Positions 33,622 to 34,658 of a stretch of DNA of 34,658 bases are shown here, in pieces. Source of the stretch: Rhodoferax sp. OV413 (GTDB lineage: Bacteria; Pseudomonadota; Gammaproteobacteria; Burkholderiales; Burkholderiaceae_C); contig CAMCZF010000004.1 of the NCBI GenBank assembly GCA_945885775.1, positions 1 to 34,658 on the forward strand. Direction: 5' to 3'. The notes beneath the pieces are model-generated. The model did not search any database, was not told the origin of the DNA, and saw nothing but the letters and a program-made list of their open reading frames with translations. Numbering within the stretch: position 1 is the first letter of the stretch; every line of letters begins with the position of its first letter. The position numbers and the translations under genes were made by a program.

Positions 33622-34551
33622 TTGAACCCCGACGACAAAACTTTGGCAGACCGAATTGCGCATGACCTGCTGGACAGCTACGACGAGGAGTACGAACTTG
33701 AGCTTGAAGATCGATTTCTCGATACCGTATCAAACAAGGCGGGCCAGCTGACTTTGGCCGAGGTCCGGGACAACCGACGCCTCTACTTTCGTGAGCTGTT
33801 CCGGATGCAGGCAGAACTGGTCAAACTGCAGGACTGGGTCGTTAAAAGTGGCCAAAAAGTGGTTATCTTGTTCGAGGGTAGAGACGCGGCAGGTAAGGGC
33901 GGCGTCATCAAACGCATTACTCAGCGCCTTAACCCCCGTGTATGTCGCGTCGCTGCGTTGCCGGCGCCCAACGATCGCGAAAAAACTCAATGGTATTTTC
34001 AGCGGTATGTGTCGCACCTGCCCGCTGCCGGTGAACTGGTGCTTTTTGACCGTAGTTGGTACAACCGTGCTGGTGTCGAGCGAGTCATGGGGTTTTGCTC
34101 TGACGAGCAGTACGAAGAATTCTTTCGTTCAGTGACCGAATTCGAAAAAATGCTGGTTCGATCCGGTATTCAGCTGATCAAATACTGGTTTTCGATTTCT
34201 GACGACGAGCAGTATGCGCGCTTCCTTGGCCGCATTCATGACCCGCTCAAGCAATGGAAGCTCAGCCCCATGGACCTCGAGTCTCGGCGGCGTTGGGAAG
34301 ACTACACCAAGGCCAAAGAAGTGATGCTCGAGCGTACCCACATCGACCAGGCTCCCTGGTGGATCGTCCAGGCCGTGGACAAGAAAAAAGCGCGTCTGAA
34401 CTGCATTCATCACCTACTGGGGCAGATTCCATACGGCGAAATTGAACACCCAGCCATCGTCTTGCCAACGCGGGAGCGGCACGAGGACTACGTGCGCCAT
34501 CCCGTCCCAGAGATGCTATGGATGCCTCCCTGCCCACGGGCAAGGAATTGA
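33622..34551 (+). CDS. ppk2: Polyphosphate kinase 2 (PPK2 family, class I-like)
   Basis: PPK2 enzymes transfer phosphate between polyphosphate and nucleoside diphosphates, usually favouring GTP or ATP formation from polyphosphate. The 309-residue protein has Walker A GRDAAGKG (86-93), Walker B LFDRSWYNRAGVE (Asp143/Arg144) and the lid region (RRRWEDYTKAKEVML). The single domain and the C-terminal ending resemble class I enzymes such as those of Pseudomonas and Sinorhizobium. I choose the TTG at 33622, which has AGGA 7 bases upstream. The in-frame ATG at 33499 lies within the pstS PHO box and upstream of the ppk2 promoter. Divergence from pstS and its own PHO box suggest phosphate-starvation control. 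Confidence 0.92.
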   Translation: MNPDDKTLADRIAHDLLDSYDEEYELELEDRFLDTVSNKAGQLTLAEVRDNRRLYFRELFRMQAELVKLQDWVVKSGQKVVILFEGRDAAGKGGVIKRITQRLNPRVCRVAALPAPNDREKTQWYFQRYVSHLPAAGELVLFDRSWYNRAGVERVMGFCSDEQYEEFFRSVTEFEKMLVRSGIQLIKYWFSISDDEQYARFLGRIHDPLKQWKLSPMDLESRRRWEDYTKAKEVMLERTHIDQAPWWIVQAVDKKKARLNCIHHLLGQIPYGEIEHPAIVLPTRERHEDYVRHPVPEMLWMPPCPRARN

Positions 34552-34658
34552 GACCGCTGAACGCCAAGAGCATGAACAGCCGTCTATCAGGAAGAGAGAC
34601 TTCGAGCAATCGAGGTGGATCCTCTGATGGATACGGCATCAAAGTGCCCAGGGTGTGA
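34552..34658. other. Intergenic tail, no gene seen
   Basis: These 107 bp follow the ppk2 stop. I see no terminator hairpin with a T-run and no supported gene start with a Shine-Dalgarno. Confidence 0.6.

Noticed and set aside
34572-34658. 28-codon frame ending exactly at the window edge
   Set aside because: It is Ser/Gly-rich with no Shine-Dalgarno and no recognisable product, and random occurrence is likely.

Overview
The window is ordinary core chromosome of a Betaproteobacterium. I infer a Comamonadaceae-type member of the Burkholderiales (Rhodoferax/Polaromonas-like) from the protein sequences, the dnaX-ybaB-recR and trxA-rho-rpmE2 gene orders, and the moderately high G+C. I see no prophage, insertion sequence, tRNA, rRNA operon or CRISPR array. 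This placement rests on recognition, not on a database search.

Layout. Positions 1-2346 (+) hold a molybdenum-cofactor operon: the 3' end of moaA, then mobA and moeA, joined by overlapping stop/start codons. Positions 2371-7038 (-) hold an RND efflux pair, with the adaptor upstream of the inner-membrane pump. Positions 7214-8448 (-) carry rnhA and a YafS-like methyltransferase, divergent from an MltD-type lytic transglycosylase at 8569-10194 (+). Positions 10211-12331 (-) hold a PAS-GGDEF-EAL protein and a MAPEG-like membrane protein. Positions 12386-15236 (-) are the DNA-repair/replication group recR, ybaB and dnaX. A 4.5S SRP RNA gene (ffs) with its own promoter lies on the + strand just upstream of dnaX. 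Positions 15551-22695 (-) hold addB and addA (recombination helicase/nuclease) followed by an HI0933/BaiN-like flavoprotein, all overlapping. Positions 22783-24991 (+) hold trxA, rho and rpmE2, followed by a clear intrinsic terminator and a GT-C-like membrane protein (25055-26779). Positions 26793-33421 (-) are the complete phosphate regulon pstSCAB-phoU-phoB-phoR. A divergent PPK2-type polyphosphate kinase gene (33622-34551, +) closes the window.

How the parts work together. The right end looks like one phosphate/polyphosphate module. Two PHO-box-like sites, one facing pstS and one facing ppk2, lie 46 bp apart in the shared intergenic region, so PhoB is predicted to drive high-affinity phosphate uptake and polyphosphate kinase together. 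The ppk2 box also implies that this gene starts at a TTG codon at 33622.

The most interesting signals are at the RNA level: a nine-A tract with a downstream hairpin at the tau/gamma boundary of dnaX, a two-tier hairpin in the rpmE2 leader behind a perfect -10 box, a C-rich leader in front of rho, the SRP RNA gene, and an intrinsic-terminator-like hairpin between dnaX and ybaB. Several genes use TTG or GTG starts that are fixed by Shine-Dalgarno spacing.
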